NCBI GenBank assembly: GCA_031273145.1
Contig: JAISSL010000198.1
Location: forward strand, 1-5,964
DNA length: 5,964 nucleotides
From: Zoogloeaceae bacterium
GTDB lineage: Bacteria; Pseudomonadota; Gammaproteobacteria; Burkholderiales; Rhodocyclaceae
Reading direction: 5' to 3'
The notes under the pieces: model-generated
Databases searched by the model: none
What the model saw: only the letters and a program-made list of their open reading frames with translations
Told to the model about the DNA's origin: nothing
Shown: positions 1-5,607 of the stretch, one piece after another
Numbering within the stretch: the first letter of the stretch is position 1
Layout: every line of letters starts with the position of its first letter
Position numbers and translations under genes: made by a program

Positions 1-894
1 GGCGGCCATAGCCGCTGCCGCCTCGGACTGAAATTCGGAACCCTTGCGAACCCCGTGCGCGGCGCTGGCGAGTTCGGTTGAGGATTCGGAGAGTTGTCCG
101 GCGCTGTCACGAATTTCGCTGATCATCTTGACGAAGCTCTCGCGCATCTCTCCTAACTCTGCTTGCAGAATGCCAATTTCATCCTTCGATTCGGCTACGA
201 TGGCCTGCGAAAGGTCGCCTCCCGCCATCGCCTTGACCGTGTCTACCATGCTGAACACCGGCTTTGTGATTGAGCGCGTGACCAGAAACGCCAGCAGCGC
301 CGATAGCAGAATCCCCACAAGCAGGCCAATGACAAGCTCACGATTCGTCGTCTCCACTTCATGCAGCACATTTTTGGCGCGCGCCGCAATCCGCACGTTT
401 TCGAAATTCATGAGCTTGCCGCTGTTTTCCATCACGATTGCGGCATGGCGGCTCATTTGGGCAAAGGTCGCCGCTTCGTCATTCGTGGTGCGGTTGATCA
501 GTTGTTCCTGATAGGGAATGAGGGCGTTCAGGTTTTCCTTGATCGGCTTGATGGTTTCGACTTCCTCAGGATAGATACGGCGTTTGAAGAGCGTCTCGAT
601 TTCATCAATGTGGGAGAGCAATTCCGCCCTGAATTTGCGCGCCTCTTCGCCATCCCTGCTCCGGTCGCCCTGATTGGCGGTCACTTTCAGCATGGCAAGG
701 CGCATCTGGAACATGCTGGCGCGGATGGCGGCTGCCTGGTTTACCTTGTGCAGCGTGAAGTCGCGGATGTTGGCGGCATTATCTTCAGCTTCGCGCAGAT
801 TCATGTAGGTCACGGTGATGACGGCTGCAAAAACCAGGACGATGCTTATGAAGCCAAGCCCAAGACGAACGCCTAAACTTAAATTTTTTAACAT
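1..894 (-). CDS. Methyl-accepting chemotaxis protein, N-terminal part (partial at window edge)
   Basis: This is the first 298 codons of a transmembrane chemoreceptor; the C-terminal methylation and CheA/CheW-contact region lies outside the window. I translated the minus strand from the ATG at 894. A short basic N-terminus is followed by membrane helix 1 (about residues 11-30), a mostly helical periplasmic sensor region (about 31-185) of the four-helix-bundle kind, membrane helix 2 (about 187-206) and a HAMP domain (about 207-258). The HAMP domain shows the conserved proline in RSITKP and the DEIG motif at residues 238-241. The visible end, rich in Ala, Ser and Glu, is the start of the cytoplasmic coiled coil. 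The start is fixed by a strong AAGGAGT six bases upstream. The family signals ligand or membrane-state changes to the flagellar or pilus motor through CheA; the ligand cannot be told here. Plus-strand open frames over this region are antisense shadows. Confidence 0.93.
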   Translation of the reverse strand, partial: MLKNLSLGVRLGLGFISIVLVFAAVITVTYMNLREAEDNAANIRDFTLHKVNQAAAIRASMFQMRLAMLKVTANQGDRSRDGEEARKFRAELLSHIDEIETLFKRRIYPEEVETIKPIKENLNALIPYQEQLINRTTNDEAATFAQMSRHAAIVMENSGKLMNFENVRIAARAKNVLHEVETTNRELVIGLLVGILLSALLAFLVTRSITKPVFSMVDTVKAMAGGDLSQAIVAESKDEIGILQAELGEMRESFVKMISEIRDSAGQLSESSTELASAAHGVRKGSEFQSEAAAAMAA

Positions 895-900
895 TTTTGT

Positions 901-907
901 ACTCCTT
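901..907 (-). promoter_or_regulatory. Ribosome binding site of the chemoreceptor gene
   Basis: AAGGAGT on the minus strand, six bases before the ATG at 894. It is a near-perfect match to the anti-Shine-Dalgarno sequence and fixes the start codon. A run of eight T on the same strand (909-916) sits just upstream of it. Confidence 0.85.
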
Positions 908-1196
908 GAAAAAAAAGTTGGAATGACATGAACAAATTCCTCAACCTGTCTCAAATCCAAGGCGAAGAATGTTTCTCTGATGGTTATCGCCACAATTGCG
1001 TTGTAGCTCTATAACTAAAGTAAGTGTAACTAATGTCATAAACTTTTGGAAGATAATAAATGTAACAGGATGTGCCGTGTCGGCAGATAGGGGCTGGGCA
1101 AGAGGGGGAAACAGGCACAAAACTGCGGCGCGCCTGAAGCAGGACATGCAACAGGGATGTTGGTTCGGCTACAATATCCAGCGAACCCCTTATTAT

Positions 1197-1202
1197 GAGG
1201 AA
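1197..1202 (+). promoter_or_regulatory. Ribosome binding site deciding the start of paralog A
   Basis: GAGGAA lies six bases before the ATG at 1209. The nearby ATG at 1195 is out of frame with this gene. The corresponding ATG before paralog B is in frame because of a one-base difference in the spacer. The only start shared by both copies is therefore the MHKTFWLL methionine. Confidence 0.75.
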
Positions 1203-1208
1203 CATCCG

Positions 1209-2072
1209 ATGCACAAAACCTTCTGGCTTCTGCTTTTGTTCGTTGTTGCGTTCATGCAACCCGTCTATGCGGACGCGGCGCAGCCGTGTGATGGCGAGAC
1301 CATCCAGGCGGTTGCCGCCTGGGCGGGGGTTAAGGGGAAGCTGGTCTCCGCCTATAAAGACCCGCCGGGCGGCCTGATTGCCGCCGCAGCGTGCAAGAAA
1401 ATGCCCAATGCTCCGGGTACGACGATTGCGGCGATTGCGTTTGTGGAGCGTGTGGAAGATGATGGTTATGGACACGATTCCAGAACGCTCTTGGAGGTCA
1501 TTGCTCTGGTTGAGTCCGGTAAAGTGGTTGCAGCCCATCGCGCCACCATCGAAGAAGACGCGATCACGCAAGTCTACGAAAACAGTTACCGTATTGATAC
1601 GGCACGGTACATCTTATCCAAAGAGGTTCGCGCCTTCGGGGTCGTTTTCATGAGCGGCGCAGCAAGTGGTTCGCGTTGTGCCGATGCAGGCTATGGCAGT
1701 GATCTGACCTTGTGGATTCGTGAAGGCGAAAATTTGCGGGCCGTATTCGAAACCAATCTTAACGGGTGGGTCAGTCTTGATGGGACTTGCGAGGACATCA
1801 AGGAAACGCGAAGCGAGTACGCAGAAATGACCATTTCGATTGAAAAGACATCCAGTCACGGTTTTGCCGACCTTGCCATCACCGCGCATGTGAAGCGGAT
1901 ACTTTGCGTTAAAGATTCTTCCAGATATTCCAGCTATGAGTGCCCGGATACGAAAAAGCGTACTGTCCGCACAGTCGTGAAATACGATGGAAAGTCTTAT
2001 GGCATCAATATGTCCCGCACATTCTGGTGGCCTCAAGAAGTTCACCAGAAATGGAAGACAGAATCAGAGTAA
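1209..2072 (+). CDS. Exported six-cysteine protein of unknown family, paralog A
   Basis: I do not recognise a family. The 287-residue product begins with a classical signal peptide: MHK, then a hydrophobic core (about residues 4-16) and a likely signal peptidase I site after VYA (residue 21). The mature protein is therefore predicted to be periplasmic or secreted. It has no further membrane helix. Six cysteines remain in the mature part (in QPCDGE, AACKKM, SRCADA, GTCEDI, ILCVKD and YECPDT), an even number that would suit disulfide bonds. The most conserved blocks against its neighbour are NSYRIDTARY, LTLWIREGENLRAVFET, EKTSSHGFADLAITAHV, VKYDGKSYG and the C-terminal FWWP. By eye the two proteins are 55-60% identical. 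The stop is followed after 32 bases by the start of paralog B, so the two are probably co-transcribed. A longer in-frame start at 996 (TTG) is possible but unsupported by the paralog comparison. Confidence 0.88.
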   Translation: MHKTFWLLLLFVVAFMQPVYADAAQPCDGETIQAVAAWAGVKGKLVSAYKDPPGGLIAAAACKKMPNAPGTTIAAIAFVERVEDDGYGHDSRTLLEVIALVESGKVVAAHRATIEEDAITQVYENSYRIDTARYILSKEVRAFGVVFMSGAASGSRCADAGYGSDLTLWIREGENLRAVFETNLNGWVSLDGTCEDIKETRSEYAEMTISIEKTSSHGFADLAITAHVKRILCVKDSSRYSSYECPDTKKRTVRTVVKYDGKSYGINMSRTFWWPQEVHQKWKTESE

Positions 2073-2091
2073 CCTAGCGAAAACCTGCTAT

Positions 2092-2097
2092 GAGGAA
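2092..2097 (+). promoter_or_regulatory. Ribosome binding site of paralog B
   Basis: GAGGAA lies seven bases before the ATG at 2105. It is part of the duplicated unit, so each copy carries its own translation signal. An in-frame ATG at 2090 overlaps this site and would add five residues (MRNHP), but it has no ribosome binding site of its own. Confidence 0.7.
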
Positions 2098-2104
2098 CCA
2101 TCCG

Positions 2105-2968
2105 ATGCACAAGACTTTCTGGCTTTTGGCTTTGCTCGTTGCGGCGTTCATGCCGTCCGCCCATGCGAACGAAGCGCAGCCGTGTGATGGCGAGACCGTC
2201 AAGGCGGTTGCAGATTGGGCTGGGGTTGAAGGAAAGCTGGTTTCGTGGGATGAGGAACTGGATGGTCAGTGGGGGCTGATTGCTGCCGCAGCGTGCAAGG
2301 TCATGCCCAACACGCCCGACACGACGATTGTGGCGATTGCGTTCGACATCAATCATAGCGGGGCGCCGCCACTGGGCGGTTATGAGGACCTATTGCAGGT
2401 CATCGCGCTGGTTGAGGCTGGCAAGGTGATTGCGGCCAATCGCGCCATCTTCGAACAAGCCATAAATATGATTGTCGGCAGTAACAGTTATCGTATTGAT
2501 ACGGCGCGGTACGTGTTGTCCGGGGACGTTCGCGCCTTCGGTATCGTTTTTGACCCTTTTTCGCCCAATGAAAAATGTCCTGATCCAATCTACGGTAAGA
2601 ATCTGACCTTGTGGATTCGTGAAGGGGAAAATTTGCGCGCCGTATTCGAAACCCACCTCCACGGCTGGGGCACCATTGATGCGTGGTCTTGTCGTGGTCA
2701 AGGTTTAGGCAAAGGGGAAGGGTGGGAAGAATCCGCAAAGCTGACCCTTTCAGTGGAAAAGACATCGAGCCACGGCTTTGCCGACCTTGCCATCACCGCG
2801 CATGTGACGCGGGAACTTTGCGTCGACCACGAGGATTGTTCCGTCACGGAAAAGCATACCGCCCGCAAGATAGTGAAATACGATGGAAAGTCCTACGGCT
2901 CCGAGTATTCCAGCAGGTTCTGGTGGCCGCATGAAGTTCTCCAGAGAGGGAAGACAGAAGCACAATAA
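2105..2968 (+). CDS. Exported six-cysteine protein of unknown family, paralog B
   Basis: This is the tandem partner of the preceding gene, also exactly 287 residues. Its signal peptide (MHKTFWLLALLVAAFM, likely cleavage after AHA at residue 21) predicts export to the periplasm. Six cysteines are again present (QPCDGE, AACKVM, EKCPDP, WSCRGQ, ELCVDH, EDCSVT), in the same order and at comparable places as in paralog A. About six extra residues after the HGW segment are offset by about six missing ones near the fifth and sixth cysteines, so total length is kept. The variable stretches are residues about 48-56, 81-93, 150-165, 185-210 and 240-255. The stop codon is four bases from the stop of the convergent yebC, with no visible terminator between. 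The function is unknown: binding, inhibition and an envelope-structural role are all open. Confidence 0.88.
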   Translation: MHKTFWLLALLVAAFMPSAHANEAQPCDGETVKAVADWAGVEGKLVSWDEELDGQWGLIAAAACKVMPNTPDTTIVAIAFDINHSGAPPLGGYEDLLQVIALVEAGKVIAANRAIFEQAINMIVGSNSYRIDTARYVLSGDVRAFGIVFDPFSPNEKCPDPIYGKNLTLWIREGENLRAVFETHLHGWGTIDAWSCRGQGLGKGEGWEESAKLTLSVEKTSSHGFADLAITAHVTRELCVDHEDCSVTEKHTARKIVKYDGKSYGSEYSSRFWWPHEVLQRGKTEAQ

Positions 2969-2972
2969 AAAC

Positions 2973-3698
2973 CTACCCTTCCAGAAAGGCGGTCGTGTAG
3001 ACGGCCTGTACGTCGTCCAGCGACTCCAGCGCGTCCAGCAGCTTTTGCATTTTGGCGGCCTCTTCGCCAGCCAGTTCCGCCTCACTTTCCGGGCGCATGG
3101 TGACTTCGCCCAGTTCAGCCTGAAATCCGGCAGCGGCAAGCGCCTCTTTAACGCCGATAAAATCGCCGGGCGAAGTCAGCACTTCAAAACATCCGTCCTC
3201 ACTGGAAAGCACGTCTTCCGCGCCCGCTTCAATGGCAGCATCCATCAGCAGGGCTTCATCCATGCCGGGCGCAAAGACCAGTTGTCCGCAATGCCGAAAC
3301 TGAAACGCCACGCAGCCATCCGTCCCCAGATTGCCGCCATGCTTGGAAAAGACATGCCGTACCTCGGCGACGGTGCGGGTCTTGTTGTCGGTCAGACAAT
3401 CCACCATGACCGCCGCGCCGCCAATGCCGTAACCCTCATAGCGGACTTCCACGTAATCCACGCCTTCGAGTTCGCCCGTGCCTTTCTTGATGGCGTTTTC
3501 GATTTTGTCCTTGGGCATGTTCTGCGCCTTGGCCTTGTCGACCGCCAGACGCAGACGCGGATTGAACGCGAGGTCGCCGCCGCCCATTTTGGCGGCAACG
3601 ATGATTTCCCTGGCGACCCGTGAAAAGGCCGCGCCGCGCCGCTCATCCTGACGTCCTTTTCGGTGCTGGATGTTGGCCCATTTGGAATGTCCAGCCAT
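2973..3698 (-). CDS. yebC: YebC/TACO1-family protein
   Basis: The 241-residue product has the family's usual length and its signature N-terminus, [18 protein letters not shown]. This is followed by [32 protein letters not shown], the [20 protein letters not shown] stretch and [11 protein letters not shown]. Three-domain YebC proteins are cytoplasmic. They were long annotated as transcriptional regulators; the mitochondrial homolog TACO1 is a translational activator, and bacterial members have been linked to translation past difficult (polyproline) sequences. The start at 3698 is chosen because it gives the canonical MAGHSKW and has AGGAGA seven bases upstream; a TTG at 3719 would add seven residues and overlap that site. 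The gene is often followed by ruvC-ruvA-ruvB, but here it runs tail to tail into the paralog pair. No key residue appears to be missing. Confidence 0.97.
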   Translation of the reverse strand: MAGHSKWANIQHRKGRQDERRGAAFSRVAREIIVAAKMGGGDLAFNPRLRLAVDKAKAQNMPKDKIENAIKKGTGELEGVDYVEVRYEGYGIGGAAVMVDCLTDNKTRTVAEVRHVFSKHGGNLGTDGCVAFQFRHCGQLVFAPGMDEALLMDAAIEAGAEDVLSSEDGCFEVLTSPGDFIGVKEALAAAGFQAELGEVTMRPESEAELAGEEAAKMQKLLDALESLDDVQAVYTTAFLEG

Positions 3699-3705
3699 GA
3701 ACGAT

Positions 3706-3711
3706 TCTCCT
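3706..3711 (-). promoter_or_regulatory. Ribosome binding site of yebC
   Basis: AGGAGA on the minus strand, seven bases before the ATG at 3698. It decides between this start and the upstream in-frame TTG at 3719. Confidence 0.75.
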
Positions 3712-3727
3712 GACAGCAAAGAACCCG

Positions 3728-3733
3728 ATTGTA
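3728..3733 (-). promoter_or_regulatory. Possible -10 box of the yebC promoter
   Basis: TACAAT on the minus strand, 29 bases before the yebC ATG, would give a leader of roughly 20 bases. It matches the sigma-70 -10 consensus in five of six positions. No good -35 hexamer lies at 16-18 bp (TTGTTC is only 12 bp away), so the assignment is tentative. It would give yebC its own promoter, separate from the operon upstream. Confidence 0.4.
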
Positions 3734-3781
3734 CCTGAGTCCTGCGAACAAGCCGCGCTTCTGCAATTTAAAACAACCGCC

Positions 3782-3804
3782 GTCTGCAAGACAGGCTGCG
3801 CCTG
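3782..3804. other. Two adjoining small hairpins between yebC and the membrane-protein gene
   Basis: GTCT-GCA-AGAC (3782-3792) and CAGGC-TGC-GCCTG (3792-3804) are perfect short inverted repeats sharing one base. Neither is followed by a T run on either strand, so they are not intrinsic terminators. Stems of four and five pairs could be chance. Confidence 0.3.
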
Positions 3805-3829
3805 GACAATGCGCGTCATGTGCCGCCTC

Positions 3830-3851
3830 CGCTCAATAAGATATTGGAGCG
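3830..3851. other. Imperfect inverted repeat downstream of the membrane-protein gene
   Basis: CGCTC-AATA, a three-base loop AGA, then TATT-GAGCG with one bulged G (3846), gives a nine-pair stem. On the minus strand it begins 21 bases after the stop codon of the membrane-protein gene. It has no downstream T run, so it is not a typical intrinsic terminator. It might be an mRNA 3'-end stabiliser or a protein-binding palindrome. Confidence 0.4.
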
Positions 3852-3872
3852 TATGGGGGCATAGTCCCAGCT

Positions 3873-4418
3873 CTATTCACAATTATTTCCAGCATTAACA
3901 TCAGGCTGGATTTTTTCCCTGGTTGTGGCAAGTTGTTCTGGCCAGCAGGAAAACACGAACAATGCCAGCGCGACTGTCAGAAACGTCCAGTAATCAACAG
4001 GCGCTGGCCCCCACCAGTGGATATGCCAGGGCACGTCCTGCGGATTGAATTTCTCCAGGCCGAAAGCGGGATTGAGGATAAACCAGAGAAAATCCTCAAC
4101 GATCCAGAAGAGCTGAATGCAGGCAATCACCCGCGCTTCCGCCCGCCAGGAAAAATGCCCCATGAACAAGAGCGGGAAATGGAAGAACAGCGCAACGCAG
4201 GGGAAAACCCAGGCGTGATAGCCAGTCAGGGGGCGGCTACCCCAGAAGATGTCGAGCAGCCAGTGTTCCTCAACGCGCCAGGTCGGCAGATTGACCGCCC
4301 AGCCGGCGTCGCCTTCGATCTGGATTTCGACATTGGCGAAAAAATAAGCCAGCACCAGCACGCCCGCAATGGTAAGCGCAATGACCGCCGGACGGCGCGA
4401 TAGCATCGTGTTGCTCAT
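3873..4418 (-). CDS. Small four-helix integral membrane protein of unknown function
   Basis: I do not recognise a family. The 181-residue product, read from the ATG at 4418, has four likely membrane helices at about residues 11-28, 69-88, 97-116 and 143-160. It is rich in aromatic residues, especially Trp. Polar residues stand out: Glu-Glu-His at 50-52, Asp56, an Glu-Asp pair inside helix 3 (108-109) and the motif HIHWWGPAPVDYW at 132-144, just before helix 4. These His and acidic residues could form a polar or metal site, but that is speculation. The start is chosen because its ATG overlaps the stop of the upstream glycosyltransferase as ATGA, a usual sign of translational coupling; an in-frame ATG at 4433 would add five residues and overlap that gene by more. 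The coupling suggests that it works with, or is needed in step with, the lipid glycosyltransferase. Confidence 0.85.
   Translation of the reverse strand: MSNTMLSRRPAVIALTIAGVLVLAYFFANVEIQIEGDAGWAVNLPTWRVEEHWLLDIFWGSRPLTGYHAWVFPCVALFFHFPLLFMGHFSWRAEARVIACIQLFWIVEDFLWFILNPAFGLEKFNPQDVPWHIHWWGPAPVDYWTFLTVALALFVFSCWPEQLATTREKIQPDVNAGNNCE
4415..4418 (-). promoter_or_regulatory. ATGA stop/start overlap coupling two genes
   Basis: On the minus strand, the TGA that ends the glycosyltransferase shares bases with the ATG of the membrane-protein gene. No strong ribosome binding site precedes this ATG, so initiation probably depends on ribosomes finishing the upstream gene. Confidence 0.75.
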
Positions 4419-5548
4419 GCCAGTTGCTTGCATACGATGTTCAATACATCACGCGCAGCCTGTGGCCGACCCAACGCGGCAGCGCGGCAGCGCATGGTGT
4501 CGAGCAGAGCGGGTTCGGTCAGCAACCGACGCGCGCGCCATGCCAGCGCAAGGTTGTCCACCGCCTTGAGCGCGGCCCCCTGCTCCAGCAAATAGTCGGC
4601 ATTGCGTTCTTCCTGTCCGGGGATCGGGCTGTTGACGATCATCGGCACGCCCAGCGCCAGACATTCGGAAGTACTCAAGCCGCCGGGCTTGGTGATGACG
4701 AAGCTCGCGCAGGCCATCAGGCGATGCACCTGATCGGTAAAGCCCAGCGGAATCAGTCGCCCCGGATGCTGCGCCGCCAGCGTTTGCAGCGCCTGCAAGG
4801 TTTCCTGATTTTTTCCGGCCAACACGACCAGTTGAAAATCGTGCTCGATTGCAAGCAGGGCGCGCGCCACATCATCCAGCCCGCCCATGCCCGCGCCGCC
4901 GCCCATGAGCAACACCATGCGCCGCGCCGGATCAAGTGAGAACTGCTGCCGCGCGCTAGCGACATCGGGCGCGTCGCCGAAGGCGGGTATGATCGGAATG
5001 CCCGTGCAGTGGATTTGCGTTGGCGCCGCGATCAACTGCCGCATACGCTCCGCGATTTCCTCGTTGGCCGCGAAATAACCCGTCATGTGCGGCATGATCC
5101 ACATGCGGTGCAAATCGAAATCCGTCACCTGCACCCACACGGGCAGATTCATGCGCTTCTGGTGAATCTGGTGCATGAGCAATTCGGCGGGCAGGAAGTG
5201 GGTGCAGATTACCGCATCCGGCTCAAATGCCTGCACCGCGCGCAGCAGCGCCTTGGTGTTGAGCCGTTCCGTCGCGCGGCGCAGTTTTTGCAGTGGCGAG
5301 CGTGGATCGGCATCGTCCGATTTTTCGTAAAGCAGCCGCCACATCGTCGGACTGGCGGTCACCAGCTTCATATAGCCGTTTGCGTAGAGTTTGCGAAAGG
5401 CGGCGGGCACAACCTGCATCACGTCCAGATGCAGCGTCTGCACCTCTGGAAACTGCCGCTGCGCGCATTGATGCAGAGCCTCGGCGGCGCGCGTGTGACC
5501 CGCGCCAGCGGAAACGCTCAAGAGAAGAATCTTCTTTACGGCAGACAT
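4415..5548 (-). CDS. MGDG synthase / MurG-like (GT28-type) glycosyltransferase
   Basis: The 377-residue product has the layout of monogalactosyldiacylglycerol-synthase-like enzymes, which move a sugar from a UDP-sugar onto a membrane lipid, typically diacylglycerol, at the inner face of the membrane. The N-terminal acceptor-side domain (about 1-170) starts with the glycine-rich SVSAGAGHTRAAEAL (11-25) and contains CTHFLPAELL (115-124) and TDFDLHRMW (142-150). The C-terminal nucleotide-sugar domain (about 205-370) has LLMGGGAGMGG (213-223), the donor-binding ITKPGGLSTSECLALGVP (285-302) and PIPGQEERNADYL (308-320). No membrane helix is visible, as expected for a peripheral enzyme. The start at 5548 has only a weak site (GGAA, seven bases upstream). 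It lies 59 bases after the queD-like stop and is coupled to the membrane-protein gene. Whether it transfers glucose, galactose or glucuronate, and onto which lipid, cannot be read from the sequence. A MurG role is unlikely given the N-terminal domain. Confidence 0.92.
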   Translation of the reverse strand: MSAVKKILLLSVSAGAGHTRAAEALHQCAQRQFPEVQTLHLDVMQVVPAAFRKLYANGYMKLVTASPTMWRLLYEKSDDADPRSPLQKLRRATERLNTKALLRAVQAFEPDAVICTHFLPAELLMHQIHQKRMNLPVWVQVTDFDLHRMWIMPHMTGYFAANEEIAERMRQLIAAPTQIHCTGIPIIPAFGDAPDVASARQQFSLDPARRMVLLMGGGAGMGGLDDVARALLAIEHDFQLVVLAGKNQETLQALQTLAAQHPGRLIPLGFTDQVHRLMACASFVITKPGGLSTSECLALGVPMIVNSPIPGQEERNADYLLEQGAALKAVDNLALAWRARRLLTEPALLDTMRCRAAALGRPQAARDVLNIVCKQLA

Positions 5549-5607
5549 GGATCAATTCCAATTCAATAAAAGAGGTTTTAAAATCATTGCCGTCTGCAAA
5601 CCATCGC

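Larger units (their letters stand above)
895..1208. other. Divergent intergenic region between the chemoreceptor and the paralog pair
   Basis: This 314-base stretch separates two outward-reading genes and should contain both promoters. Its middle is AT-rich (the row 1021-1080 is about one third GC), including TATAAC at 1010-1015 and GATAAT at 1052-1057 as possible plus-strand -10 boxes. Neither has a good -35 box at 16-18 bp. TGTAAC occurs twice, at 1025 and 1061. A small hairpin, CAACA-GGGA-TGTTG (1149-1162), lies 46 bases before the next start. The frame of the first paralog stays open upstream through this region from a TTG at 996, but I judge it non-coding because the second paralog has no matching extension and the ribosome binding site sits at 1197. 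I see no convincing gene here. Confidence 0.6.
1180..2968 (+). repeat. Tandem gene duplication, two units of about 896 bp
   Basis: Matching positions in the two units are 896 bases apart (start to start and stop to stop). Similarity begins just upstream of the ribosome binding site, around 1180 in unit 1 and just after the first stop codon in unit 2. Identity is uneven: 1705-1754 against 2601-2650 differs at only two of 50 bases, both synonymous, whereas the loops are hard to align. Internal insertions and deletions shift the offset to 914 around 1842/2756 before it returns to 896. Confidence 0.85.

Noticed and set aside
44..876. Two long plus-strand open frames (44-511 and 361-876) over the chemoreceptor.
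   Set aside because: They are antisense to a clear chemoreceptor reading frame and their translations resemble no protein family.
909..916. An eight-base homopolymer next to the chemoreceptor ribosome binding site, as a possible phase-variation tract.
   Set aside because: It lies upstream of the ribosome binding site and outside any recognised promoter spacer, so a length change would not obviously alter expression.
984..991. GGCGATAA on the minus strand upstream of the chemoreceptor, resembling a sigma-28 (flagellar) -10 box.
   Set aside because: It differs by one base from GCCGATAA, but no TAAA-like -35 element lies at the expected spacing, so I do not call a sigma-28 promoter.
1025..1066. 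TGTAAC occurring twice, 36 bases apart, as possible regulator half-sites.
   Set aside because: Six-base repeats in an AT-rich stretch are expected by chance, and no inverted arrangement or known operator is visible.
996..1208. In-frame upstream extension of paralog A beginning at a TTG, adding 71 residues.
   Set aside because: The extension would bury the signal peptide inside the protein, has no match in paralog B, and bypasses the ribosome binding site at 1197.
2883..3623. A 246-codon plus-strand open frame over yebC.
   Set aside because: It is the antisense shadow of yebC, whose identity is certain, and it overlaps the end of paralog B in another frame.
5009..5569. A 186-codon plus-strand open frame over the glycosyltransferase.
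   Set aside because: It is antisense to the conserved glycosyltransferase domains. High GC favours such shadow frames.
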